Positions 51,484 to 59,026 of a stretch of DNA of 64,000 nucleotides are shown one piece after another. The notes under the pieces were generated by a model that was given only the letters and a program-made list of their open reading frames with translations, made no database searches and was not told the DNA's origin. How positions within the stretch are numbered: position 1 is the stretch's first letter; every line of letters starts with the position of its first letter. A program made the position numbers and the translations under genes. Origin of the DNA: a bacterium (GTDB lineage Bacteria; Krumholzibacteriota; Krumholzibacteriia; LZORAL124-64-63); assembly GCA_016719645.1 (NCBI GenBank), contig JADJYS010000002.1:496001-560000 (forward strand), given 5' to 3'.

Positions 51484-52443
51484 ATGCAGCAGACCGAGAC
51501 CATCGACCGGATCGAGCACCTGGACCTCTGGGAGCGCCTGAGCGCGAAGTGCGACCAGGAGGCGCGGCACGCGCTGGTGGAGTTCTATGCGCGGGTGGTC
51601 AAATACGTGGCGGGTCGCATGGCGATCGGCCTGCCCCACTACGTCGACCAGAAGGACCTGGTGTCGGCGGGGCTGCTCGGCCTGATCCAGGCCGTCGACA
51701 ACTACGACTTCCGCCGGGGCAACAAGTTCGAGACCTACGCGATCCCCCGCATCCGCGGCGCGATCCTCGACGAGCTGCGCAGCCAGGACTGGTTCCCCCG
51801 CTCCCTGCGGCGCAAGGCGCGCCAGCTGGAAGCGGCGCTGCACGGCCTGGAGTCGCGGCTCAACCGCACGCCGACCGACGAGGAGCTGGCCCGCGAGCTC
51901 GGCGTCAGCCGGGACGAGCTGCAGACGATGATGGACGAGGTGGCGGTCGCCACGATCGTCTCGCTCGACGCGGACAGCTCCGAGGACGACGACCAGTCCA
52001 ATTGCCTCGGCGACTACATCGCCGACACGCGCAGCCCCGACATCGAGACGGTGGTCTCGGAGGAGGAGATGCGCGGCCTGATCGCCGGCAGCCTCGAGGA
52101 GCTGACCGAGAAGGAGCAGCTGGTCCTGGTCCTCTACTACTACGAGGAGCTCACGCTCAAGGAGATCGGCGAGATCCTCGACGTCACGGAGTCGCGGGTC
52201 TGCCAGATCCACACCAAGGCGATCCTGCGCCTGCGCGGCAAGATCCAGCGCGGCGAGGGGCGCAAGTCGATCGACCGCCTGGGCAGCGAGCGGCGGGCCC
52301 AGCGCCGCAAGGAGGCGTCGCGGGAGGAGTCCCCCCGCGAGGCCCTGCTCGAGCGGGTCAACATCATGGCGGGGCTGGCGCTGCCGCCGATGTTCAAGCT
52401 GGCGGCGGTGCTGCTGGACCTGCAGGTGCCCCTGCGCACCTGA
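51484..52443 (+). CDS. fliA: flagellar sigma factor sigma-28 (FliA)
   Basis: 319 residues. Region 2 (AGRMAIGLPHYVDQKDLVSA, GLLGLIQAVDNYDFRRGNKF, YAIPRIRGAILDELRSQDWF), region 3 and region 4 (LTEKEQLVLVLYYYEELTLK, EIGEILDVTESRVCQIHTKA) are all FliA/WhiG type. After region 4 about 65 extra residues follow, Arg/Glu-rich and then hydrophobic (VNIMAGLALPPMFKLAAVLL), not found in typical 240-260-residue FliA. Target promoters are seen at flgM and fliC. Confidence 0.95.
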   Translation: MQQTETIDRIEHLDLWERLSAKCDQEARHALVEFYARVVKYVAGRMAIGLPHYVDQKDLVSAGLLGLIQAVDNYDFRRGNKFETYAIPRIRGAILDELRSQDWFPRSLRRKARQLEAALHGLESRLNRTPTDEELARELGVSRDELQTMMDEVAVATIVSLDADSSEDDDQSNCLGDYIADTRSPDIETVVSEEEMRGLIAGSLEELTEKEQLVLVLYYYEELTLKEIGEILDVTESRVCQIHTKAILRLRGKIQRGEGRKSIDRLGSERRAQRRKEASREESPREALLERVNIMAGLALPPMFKLAAVLLDLQVPLRT

Positions 52444-52463
52444 GGTCCGAGGGAGGATGAGCC

Positions 52464-52787
52464 ATGTCGGGCGACGGATTCGCGGTCAAGTCGACGATCT
52501 CCCAGATGAACAACGTCGCTCGCGCCCTGCAGAAGAGCCAGCAGATCGCCCAGACCGAAAACGCCGCCGCCGGGCACCTGCTGCGGGGCGAGAAGCGGGT
52601 CGACCGGGTCCACCAGCCCGACGAACCCCAGAAAACGAACGTGGATCCCGACCGCCGTCACCGCGACGACGGTCGCGACCAGCAGGACGAGCGGGAGCGG
52701 GACGGCGCCGAGACGGCGACGGGCGCCCCGGAACCGGACGCGGCGCCCGAAACGGCGCCCGTCGTGCGGCTCGACACCACCGCCTGA
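52464..52787 (+). CDS. hydrophilic protein of unknown function downstream of fliA
   Basis: 107 residues. The first 45 are helical (VKSTISQMNNVARALQKSQQ, with IAQTENAAAGHLL); the rest is extremely charged and probably disordered (PDRRHRDDGRDQQDERERDG). Preceded by GAGGGAGGATGAGCC. The SQQIAQTEN-type helix resembles small conserved ORFs seen next to flagellar genes elsewhere, but no named family was recognised. Confidence 0.7.
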   Translation: MSGDGFAVKSTISQMNNVARALQKSQQIAQTENAAAGHLLRGEKRVDRVHQPDEPQKTNVDPDRRHRDDGRDQQDERERDGAETATGAPEPDAAPETAPVVRLDTTA

Positions 52788-52803
52788 GCGGGGAGGACGC
52801 GCA

Positions 52804-53320
52804 GTGGAACACGGGATCCTGACATTCCTGCGGGGCGCCGACAAGACGATGGCCTGGGCGGCCGCCGTCGCGCTGGCCGCCGGCGGCACGGCCCTGTTCG
52901 TCGCCTTCTACCTGCAGTGGCAGCGCTGGCGCACCGCAGCCGCGGCGCGGCGCGACGCCCGCCGGGCGGCCGCCGTCGCCGGGCGGTCCCGGACCGTCGC
53001 GGCCGCGAAAACGGCCGCCAAGCCGACGCGCGGCGCGCCGGCGACCGTGGCGCCCGCCGCCGGCGTGGCCGCCTACCGCCAGGCAGGCGAATCCGGGCCG
53101 CGAACCCGTTCCAGCCGCCGCGGCTGTCGCCGAGACGCCCGCCCCCTCCGTGCCGGCGCCGCCGGCGCCCCGGCTCGACCCGTTGCTGGCCCGCCTGCAG
53201 GACGCCGGCGACCGGCTCGAGGAACTGGTGCGCCGCCACACGAGCCGCTCCCACGAGCAGGACGACATGGCCCGCCTGGCCGCCGCCATCGACGTCGAGT
53301 TCCTCCACAAACAGGCCTGA
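52804..53320 (+). CDS. membrane-anchored protein of unknown function (frameshift near 53090)
   Basis: From GTG 52804 behind GGGGAGGAC: an N-terminal membrane helix (TMAWAAAVALAAGGTALFVA), an Ala/Arg-rich stretch, and, after a +1 shift between about 53080 and 53100, an Ala/Pro linker and a C-terminal helix (PLLARLQDAGDRLEELVRRH) ending at 53320. The total is about 172 residues. The coherent helix and the immediate stop before the flrA leader support the corrected reading. No family recognised; co-transcription with fliA is likely. Confidence 0.55.
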
Positions 53321-53381
53321 CCGCCCCTCTGCCAAGAAAACGTGGCAGGATCGGCGAAACGGTGGCATCCTGGGGATGTGA

Positions 53382-53397
53382 CTGTCATGACTGACAG
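53382..53397. promoter_or_regulatory. perfect palindrome in the flrA leader
   Basis: CTGTCATGACTGACAG, 6-base arms with a 4-base centre, immediately upstream of the ribosome site (AGGAGG) of the activator gene. It is preceded by a looser hairpin, CTGCCA...TGGCAG at 53329-53348. Candidate operator for autoregulation or a leader hairpin. Confidence 0.5.
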
Positions 53398-53415
53398 ATC
53401 CGCAGGAGGCGGGAC

Positions 53416-54912
53416 GTGCCCCACGATGTCGTGATCCTGAGCCGCAGGCCGGCCCTGTTCAAGACCGCCGCCGATTGGCGCCTTCCCGGCGTCGACCTCT
53501 ACCTCCACGATTCCCCTTCCGAGGCCCTGGCCCGCTTCGCCGACGGCCGGGGCGCCCTGCTGGTCTTCGATACCAACGACTTCGCGCGGACCCGCCATGT
53601 GGTCGAGAAGTTCCTGTCCTCCAAGGGTGATGCGGACCTGCTCGTCCTGGGCGGGGAGGACGTGCTGGAGGGCCTGCAGGACAAGCCCCACCGGGGAGCC
53701 CTGCGCCGCCTCGATGCGACCACCGCCGGCGACGGCCTGCGCCAGGAGGTGGAGCGCCTGCTGCGCCTGCGCGACGTGCGCGAGCGCAGCGGGATCGTCG
53801 GCCGCTCGCGCGCCGTCAACCAGATGATCGCCCTGATCGCGCAGGCGGCGCCGCTGGACGTGACCATCCTGATCCTCGGGGAAAGCGGCACGGGCAAGGA
53901 ACTCGTGGCCCGCGCCATCCACGACCACTCGCCGCGGGCGGCCGGCCCCTTCGTCTCCCTGAACTGCGGCTCGCTGAGCGAGGGTGTCCTGGAAAGCGAG
54001 CTGTTCGGCCACGAACGCGGCGCCTTCACCGGCGCGGTCAGCCGCCACGAGGGCGTGTTCCGCCGCGCCGACGGCGGCACCCTCTTCCTGGACGAGGTGG
54101 CGGAGATGCCGCTGCCGATGCAGACCCGCTTCCTGCGCGCCCTGGAGACCGGCGAGTTCACGCCCGTCGGCGGCTCGCGCCTGGAGCGCAGCGACATCCG
54201 CCTGGTGGCGGCGACCCACCGCGACCTCGCCCGCGACGTCGAGGAAGGCCGGTTCCGCCAGGACCTCTACTACCGGCTGCGCGTGGTGGTCATCCCGACG
54301 CCCCCCCTGCGGGAGCGCCGCGAGGACGTGCCCGTGCTGGTCCAGCACTTCCTCGACCAGGAGAACGAGCGCCACGGCACCAACGTGCGCGGCATCTCGC
54401 GCCCCGCCCTGGAGATGCTCCTGAACCACCCCTGGCCCGGCAACGTGCGCGAACTGGGCAACCTCGTCAGCTCCGTGGTGGTCTTCAAGCGCGACGGCAT
54501 GATCGAGGCGGCCGACCTGCCCCAGGACATCGTCACCGGCGGCCGCGCCCGCGCCTCCCGTCTGCCTGTCCCCCTGGCCCGGCCCTACGCCGGCCTGGAC
54601 CTGGAACTGCTCTCGGCGATGCTGCTGGAGATGCGCCAGGACCTGCACGAGATCAAGTCGCTGCTGCGCGGGGCCGACGGCTTCCCGCAGCGCGAATCCG
54701 TGCCCCTGGACGGCACGTTTGCGGAAACCATTCCCCTGGATCACGGTTCCACCCTGGAACCGGCCGGCTCCGTGGACCTGGAGTCGGCGGAGCGCGCGCT
54801 CATCGACCAGGCCCTGCGCTCCACCGGCGGCCGCCGCCGGCGGGCCGCCGAGCGCCTCGGCATCAGCGAGCGCACGCTCTACCGCAAGCTGCTCAAGTAC
54901 GGCTTGAGCTGA
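53416..54912 (+). CDS. FlrA/FleQ-like sigma-54 activator (flagellar master regulator)
   Basis: 498 residues from GTG 53416. N-terminal receiver-like domain (1-115) lacks the acidic pair needed for phosphorylation, like FleQ. AAA+ domain about 122-370 with Walker A GESGTGKE (155-162), the sigma-54 loop GAFTGA (202-207), Walker B LFLDEVAEM and RQDLYYRLRVVVIPTPPLRE. C-terminal Fis-type HTH (RRRRAAERLGISERTLYRKL). Position at the end of the cluster and the non-phosphorylatable receiver suggest the class I master activator that drives the kinase/regulator and basal-body genes. Possible c-di-GMP control, as for FleQ, is not evident from sequence. Confidence 0.88.
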   Translation: MPHDVVILSRRPALFKTAADWRLPGVDLYLHDSPSEALARFADGRGALLVFDTNDFARTRHVVEKFLSSKGDADLLVLGGEDVLEGLQDKPHRGALRRLDATTAGDGLRQEVERLLRLRDVRERSGIVGRSRAVNQMIALIAQAAPLDVTILILGESGTGKELVARAIHDHSPRAAGPFVSLNCGSLSEGVLESELFGHERGAFTGAVSRHEGVFRRADGGTLFLDEVAEMPLPMQTRFLRALETGEFTPVGGSRLERSDIRLVAATHRDLARDVEEGRFRQDLYYRLRVVVIPTPPLRERREDVPVLVQHFLDQENERHGTNVRGISRPALEMLLNHPWPGNVRELGNLVSSVVVFKRDGMIEAADLPQDIVTGGRARASRLPVPLARPYAGLDLELLSAMLLEMRQDLHEIKSLLRGADGFPQRESVPLDGTFAETIPLDHGSTLEPAGSVDLESAERALIDQALRSTGGRRRRAAERLGISERTLYRKLLKYGLS

Positions 54913-54931
54913 CCGCGGCGCGACACGGACC

Positions 54932-54961
54932 TTGGCCGGCCGCGCCGGACTGTGGTATTTT
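54932..54961 (+). promoter_or_regulatory. probable sigma-70 promoter of the PorV-like gene
   Basis: TTGGCC, an 18-base spacer and TATTTT, about 60 bases before the ATG at 55023; the T-rich -10 stands out in GC-rich sequence. Confidence 0.5.
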
Positions 54962-55022
54962 GAGGAGGATCGGCGCCCGCGGGGGCGCGCCCGACACCCA
55001 CCCCCTGGGATGCGAGGATACG

Positions 55023-56102
55023 ATGCACAGATCCGCAATGGCCGGGACGCGTCGCCGGGCCGGCGCCGCCACGCTGCTCGCCGCGACCCTGCTGCTCGCG
55101 CCCGCCGGCGCCTGGGCCGCCAAGTACGCCGGCTCCTTCATGGAAGACGGCGGCGGCGCCCGCGCCCTGGGCATGGGCGGCGCCTTCACGGCCGTGGCCG
55201 ACGACCCGTCGGCGGCCTTCTGGAACCCCGCCGGCCTCAGCGGCCTGGACGGCTGCGGCCTGCTGCTGATGCACGCGGAGCAGTTCGGCGATCTCGTCGA
55301 CCGCGACTACGCGGCCTACGCGCGCCCCGTCGACTGGTCGCTGCTGGGCGGGACCGAGGCCGGCTTCGCGCTCTCGGCGATCCGCCTCGGCGTCGACGAC
55401 ATCCAGCTGACCTCCCACCTCGAGGACCAGCTCGACACCGACGGCGACGGCACGGTGTCGGACGCGGAACTCGCCGGCCTCTTCAACCTGCGCGACCAGT
55501 TTCGTTACGTCAGCGACTCCGAACTGGCGCTGTTCGCCTCCTACGCCGAGCGCCACGGCGCCTGGCAACTGGGCGGCACCGTGAAGTTCGTCCGCCAGAG
55601 CGTCGCCGGCTACTCGAGCCTCGGCCTCGGCGCCGACCTCGGCGCGCTGCGGCGCGGCGTCTGGCGCGGGCTCGATCTCGGCCTGAAGCTGCAGGACATC
55701 ACCACGACCTTCCTCGCCTGGTCCGGACCCGGCGACTACGCGGGCACGACCGAGGTCATCACCCCGGCCATCGTCCCGGCGGCCGCCTACCGCATCCCCC
55801 TGGAGCGCTGGCGGGCCGAGCTGACCGTGGCCGCGAGCGCGGAGTCGCGCTTCGACAACCGCGGCGACGCCGACCAGTACGCCTCGGGCGCCTTCAGCGC
55901 CAACGTCCACACCGGCGCCGAACTCGCGCTCGACCGCCGCGTCTTCCTGCGCGGCGGTTTCAGCGGGGGCTGGGGGACCGAGGAGATGACGGCGGGGGCG
56001 GGGTTCAGGTTGGCGGCGATGACGGTGGATTATGCTTATGCGGGGGATACGTTGGGTAACGACGAAGAAACCCACCGCATCAGCATCACCGCCCATTTCT
56101 AA
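55023..56102 (+). CDS. PorV/UPF0164-family outer-membrane protein
   Basis: 359 residues. Signal peptide (LLAATLLLAPAGAWA), then the family hallmark GGGARALGMGGAFTAVADDP and SAAFWNPAGLSGL, followed by beta-barrel sequence ending in a C-terminal aromatic (ISITAHF). Relatives in FCB bacteria act in type IX secretion (PorV) or as unassigned porin-like proteins. An EF-hand-like loop DTDGDGTVSDAEL lies at 138-150 inside an apparent extracellular loop, an unusual feature suggesting calcium binding. A stable hairpin with T-rich tail follows 22 bases after the stop. Confidence 0.85.
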   Translation: MHRSAMAGTRRRAGAATLLAATLLLAPAGAWAAKYAGSFMEDGGGARALGMGGAFTAVADDPSAAFWNPAGLSGLDGCGLLLMHAEQFGDLVDRDYAAYARPVDWSLLGGTEAGFALSAIRLGVDDIQLTSHLEDQLDTDGDGTVSDAELAGLFNLRDQFRYVSDSELALFASYAERHGAWQLGGTVKFVRQSVAGYSSLGLGADLGALRRGVWRGLDLGLKLQDITTTFLAWSGPGDYAGTTEVITPAIVPAAAYRIPLERWRAELTVAASAESRFDNRGDADQYASGAFSANVHTGAELALDRRVFLRGGFSGGWGTEEMTAGAGFRLAAMTVDYAYAGDTLGNDEETHRISITAHF

Positions 56103-56124
56103 ACTTGTGCCGTGAACATTGTGT

Positions 56125-56160
56125 CCGGCCGCGCCCTGCAAAGGCGCGGCCGGTTCTCTT
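56125..56160 (+). terminator. hairpin terminator at the left end of the element
   Basis: Perfect 11-base stem CCGGCCGCGCC/GGCGCGGCCGG, seven-base loop, then TTCTCTT. It overlaps the left inverted repeat and is well placed to terminate the PorV-like gene. Confidence 0.7.
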
Positions 56161-56168
56161 GCCAGCCC

Positions 56169-57269
56169 TCACATCGCGTAGCTCAACTCGTGCCGCCGCT
56201 GCCGCGGCAGCACCCGCGTGCTGATGTGGCCCCAGTAGTACTCCACCCACCGCGTCGGCAACCCGATCCGATTCACGAACAGCCGCCGCGATAGCAGTTC
56301 TTGCATGCTGACCCGATGTTCCATCATCCCCCGCGCCTGCGCCGGCGTCGGGCTCCCGCGCTCCTTCTCCCGCCGACCCTTCATGTAGTTGCGCCACACC
56401 AGGAACACCGCCAACCGCTCTGCGCTGCGCTGCCGACGCTTCGACCACGCGATCGTCTCGCGCTTGTGGTTCGCGCTGCTGTGGCGGATCAGCAGGTCCG
56501 CTAGGTTGATCGGGAACAACGGATTGCCCGCGTCCCGGCGCTCCTTGCTCGAGGTCACCAGGTGGGTCGACTCGCAGGGCAGGGTCTGCAGGGCCTTCGG
56601 GTAGGCCTGGTGGTCGTCGCTCAGCACCGTCACCCGCGGTTGACCGCCGGTGACCACCTCCAGCAGGTGCCTGACGTCCTTGAACACGGCCCTCGGGTCG
56701 GGCCTGCCGTGGATCTTCTCCAGGCGCTGGCGTTTGCGCTTCTGAGCTTTGGTCATCGTGCCGCTGCGGCGCACCTCGCTGTCGGTGAAGTAGATCATGA
56801 AGTCGGTGTCCGGTTCGATGGCCAGGTGGTGGTGGAAGGGGTAGTACTGGGAGTGCTCGAAGTAGACGAAGCCGTCGATGGCGAAGCGGGAGGCGGGTTC
56901 AGCGGTGTGCATGTGCAGGGCGTGGAAGAGCAGGCAGTGTCGGCCGAGGCGGCTGAGCTGGCGGTCGATGGTGGAGGGTGCGACGTGCAGATCCCTGGCG
57001 ATCTGGCGGTTGGCCATGCAGCCGGTGGTCTTGGTCAGGAGTTGGGGGAGGATGTCGGGCCGTTTGAGCCAGTAGGAAGTGGCGAAGGTCTGGGTGCTGA
57101 AGGATCTGCGGCAGTGGAGGCAGAGGAACCGCTGGATACGGGTAGGGTTGAGTTGTCTACGGTAGTAGCCGATGCGCTTGAAGCGCCAGCCTGGGGATAA
57201 CTGCCTGTGGTGTTGGCAGTTGGGGTTGGGGCAGTGGGGTGGAACGAAGCCCGGGTCGATGGTGTGCAT
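56169..57269 (-). CDS. zinc-ribbon DDE transposase (IS1/ISXO2-like)
   Basis: 366 residues. N-terminal zinc ribbon CPNPNC...CLHC (Cys13, 18, 50, 53), a helix-turn-helix (NRQIARDLHVAPSTIDRQLS, about 87-106), and a probable DDE core: Asp132 (FAIDGFVYFE), Asp218/219 (VTVLSDDHQAYP) and Glu271 (KRETIAWSKRR). Basic C-terminus. Start ATG 57269 has no ribosome site; its A is the last base of a 12-base hairpin (57269-57300), so translation is probably kept low. The exact IS family could not be fixed without a database. Confidence 0.8.
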   Translation of the reverse strand: MHTIDPGFVPPHCPNPNCQHHRQLSPGWRFKRIGYYRRQLNPTRIQRFLCLHCRRSFSTQTFATSYWLKRPDILPQLLTKTTGCMANRQIARDLHVAPSTIDRQLSRLGRHCLLFHALHMHTAEPASRFAIDGFVYFEHSQYYPFHHHLAIEPDTDFMIYFTDSEVRRSGTMTKAQKRKRQRLEKIHGRPDPRAVFKDVRHLLEVVTGGQPRVTVLSDDHQAYPKALQTLPCESTHLVTSSKERRDAGNPLFPINLADLLIRHSSANHKRETIAWSKRRQRSAERLAVFLVWRNYMKGRREKERGSPTPAQARGMMEHRVSMQELLSRRLFVNRIGLPTRWVEYYWGHISTRVLPRQRRHELSYAM

Positions 57270-57318
57270 GTCCGGCCCGGGGCATCATCCGGGCCGGACA
57301 CATTTTCAGCGGCACAAC

Positions 57319-58845
57319 CTAGGGGAACGGACGGTAGGCGTGGAGGCGTTGGCCGGGATGGATCACGCTCGAAGCCCTCAACCCATTCACACTAATAATG
57401 TGCTTCAACGTCACCCCCAACCGCCGCGCGATCTCGAACAGCGTGTCGCCCGACTTCACGCGATAGCTCACGCGCTCGTAGCCGTCGGGGGGCGTGTAGC
57501 CGCCGGACTTCGCCGTGGCGGCGGCGACGGCGGGCGGCGGGCTCGCCGGGGCGGGGGCGGGGGTGGCCTTCGCCACGGTGCGGTCGGGGTCGCGCGGCGC
57601 GCGGGCGCCGGGCATCGGGATCAGGAGGCGGTCGCCGGGGTGGATCCGGGAGACGTCGCGGATCTTGTTGAGGTCGGCGATGTCGCGCACGCGGGTGCCG
57701 TAGTGGGTGGCGATCTGGCTGAGCGTTTCGCCGCGGCCGACGGTGTGGCGTCGCCAGGTCAGGCGCTTTTCCGGGGGGACGGCGGCCAGCTCGCGTTCGC
57801 AGCGCTCGCCGGTGCCGCGCGGCACGCGCACCCGGAAATCGCTGCGTTCGGGCGGCGTGGCCCCGCGCAGCAGGCCGGGATTGAGCGCGGCCACGGCGTC
57901 GCGGTCGACGCCGGCGCACTCGGCGATCAGGGAGACGTCGGTCGCGTCCTGGACGGGCACGGTGTCGAAGGTCAGGTCCGGCGCGTCGGGCACCTCGAAG
58001 CCGTAGGCGGCGGGATCGCGGCCGATCTGCAGGGCGGCCGCGAATTTCAGGACGTGGTTGCGGGTCTGGTCGGGCATGCGCAGGCGGCGCACGTCGTCGT
58101 GGCCGGCCGCCTGGATCGCGCGCTCGATGCGGTGCTCGCCGGTATTGTAGGCGGCGATGACCAGGGTCCAGTCCCCGAACATGCGGTAGAGCTGGCTGAG
58201 GTACGTGGCGGCGGCCGAGGTGGCGAGTTCGAGGTCGTGGCGCTCGTCGACCCACCAGTCGCACTGCAGCTTGAAGTGGCGGGCCGTGCCGGCCATGAAC
58301 TGCCAGCAGCCCACCGCGCCGGCGCTGGAGCGGGCGCGGGGGTTGAACCCGCTCTCGATGGCGGCCAGCCAGATCAGTTCCCGCGGCAGGCCGGCGGCGT
58401 CGAGGCGGCTGTAGATCAGCGAATCGCAAGCGGCCTTGCGGGTCAGCCAGGTCTGCATGAAGCCGCGGCCGGCTCCGGTGAAGTGGTCGACCCAGCGCTG
58501 GACCTGGGCGGTGTCGAGGATCTGCAGGTCCTGCTCGATGGCGGTGCGTTCGGGGGCCGTCACCGGGACCAGCGAGTCGGGCAGCGACAGGCCGGGCATC
58601 TCGTCATCGATCAGGGCGACGGGGGAGTCGTTCGCGGCGATCATCGTCTCCAGGGTGGCGCCGGCAGGGGGTCGATGTTCCGGCAAATCCCGCCTGTCGG
58701 GATGGTCCGCCTGTTCGAACGCGGCGATCCTGACCGGAGTGGGGCGCGGGTCGAAATCATCCTGGAGGGGAGGCGCGGAGGCGCAGCCGCTGAGCAGCGC
58801 GGCGAAACCGGCGACGAGGGCGAGCAGGGTGATCCAACGGGTCAT
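57319..58845 (-). CDS. mltD: MltD-type membrane-bound lytic transglycosylase with two LysM domains
   Basis: 508 residues from ATG 58845; lipobox LSGC (Cys21) makes it a lipoprotein. The SLT domain (about 140-280) has the catalytic Glu164 in ELIWLAAIESGFNPRARS, GAVGCWQFMAGTARHF and LVIAAYNTGEHRIERAI. Two LysM modules follow (about 388-432 RHTVGRGETLSQIATHYG, and 465-508 YRVKSGDTLFEIARRLG), which bind peptidoglycan. Upstream ATG 58896 would bury the signal peptide. Cell-wall turnover enzyme; no operon partners. Confidence 0.95.
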   Translation of the reverse strand: MTRWITLLALVAGFAALLSGCASAPPLQDDFDPRPTPVRIAAFEQADHPDRRDLPEHRPPAGATLETMIAANDSPVALIDDEMPGLSLPDSLVPVTAPERTAIEQDLQILDTAQVQRWVDHFTGAGRGFMQTWLTRKAACDSLIYSRLDAAGLPRELIWLAAIESGFNPRARSSAGAVGCWQFMAGTARHFKLQCDWWVDERHDLELATSAAATYLSQLYRMFGDWTLVIAAYNTGEHRIERAIQAAGHDDVRRLRMPDQTRNHVLKFAAALQIGRDPAAYGFEVPDAPDLTFDTVPVQDATDVSLIAECAGVDRDAVAALNPGLLRGATPPERSDFRVRVPRGTGERCERELAAVPPEKRLTWRRHTVGRGETLSQIATHYGTRVRDIADLNKIRDVSRIHPGDRLLIPMPGARAPRDPDRTVAKATPAPAPASPPPAVAAATAKSGGYTPPDGYERVSYRVKSGDTLFEIARRLGVTLKHIISVNGLRASSVIHPGQRLHAYRPFP

Positions 58846-58910
58846 CAGAGGCCGCCTCCGTGCGTTGTGGCCGCTCCGCGATTCCGGGGCCGGCAAAGAT
58901 GGTGCCGCGA

Positions 58911-58939
58911 TTGCAAATAACGCGACGATATGTCATACT
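58911..58939 (+). promoter_or_regulatory. possible promoter of the diguanylate cyclase gene
   Basis: TTGCAA, 17 bases, CATACT, in a locally AT-rich patch about 88 bases before the start at 59027. Each box matches at four of six positions. Confidence 0.4.
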
Positions 58940-59026
58940 TGTCGTCGACCGACCCCTTGGCAACGCCGAGGGGCGGTTGCGAGTTCCCATTCGAGCGCCG
59001 ACGCCGACCGGGAGGGGGTGAAACCC

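Larger units (their letters stand above)
56105..57317. mobile_element. insertion element with 26-base imperfect terminal inverted repeats
   Basis: Ends at 56105-56130 and 57292-57317 are inverted repeats of equal length, identical at 20 of 26 positions, both starting TTGTGCCG and ending GTGTCCGGCC. Each end continues into a perfect hairpin (56125-56153 and 57269-57300). The single gene inside is a transposase. The left end lies two bases after the PorV-like stop, and the right end one base from the MltD stop. No clear target-site duplication is visible. The element is visibly less GC-rich than its neighbours. Confidence 0.75.

Noticed and set aside
56095..57325. Target-site duplication flanking the insertion element
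   Set aside because: Left flank ends AAAC and right flank begins CCTA; no direct repeat longer than one base is present.
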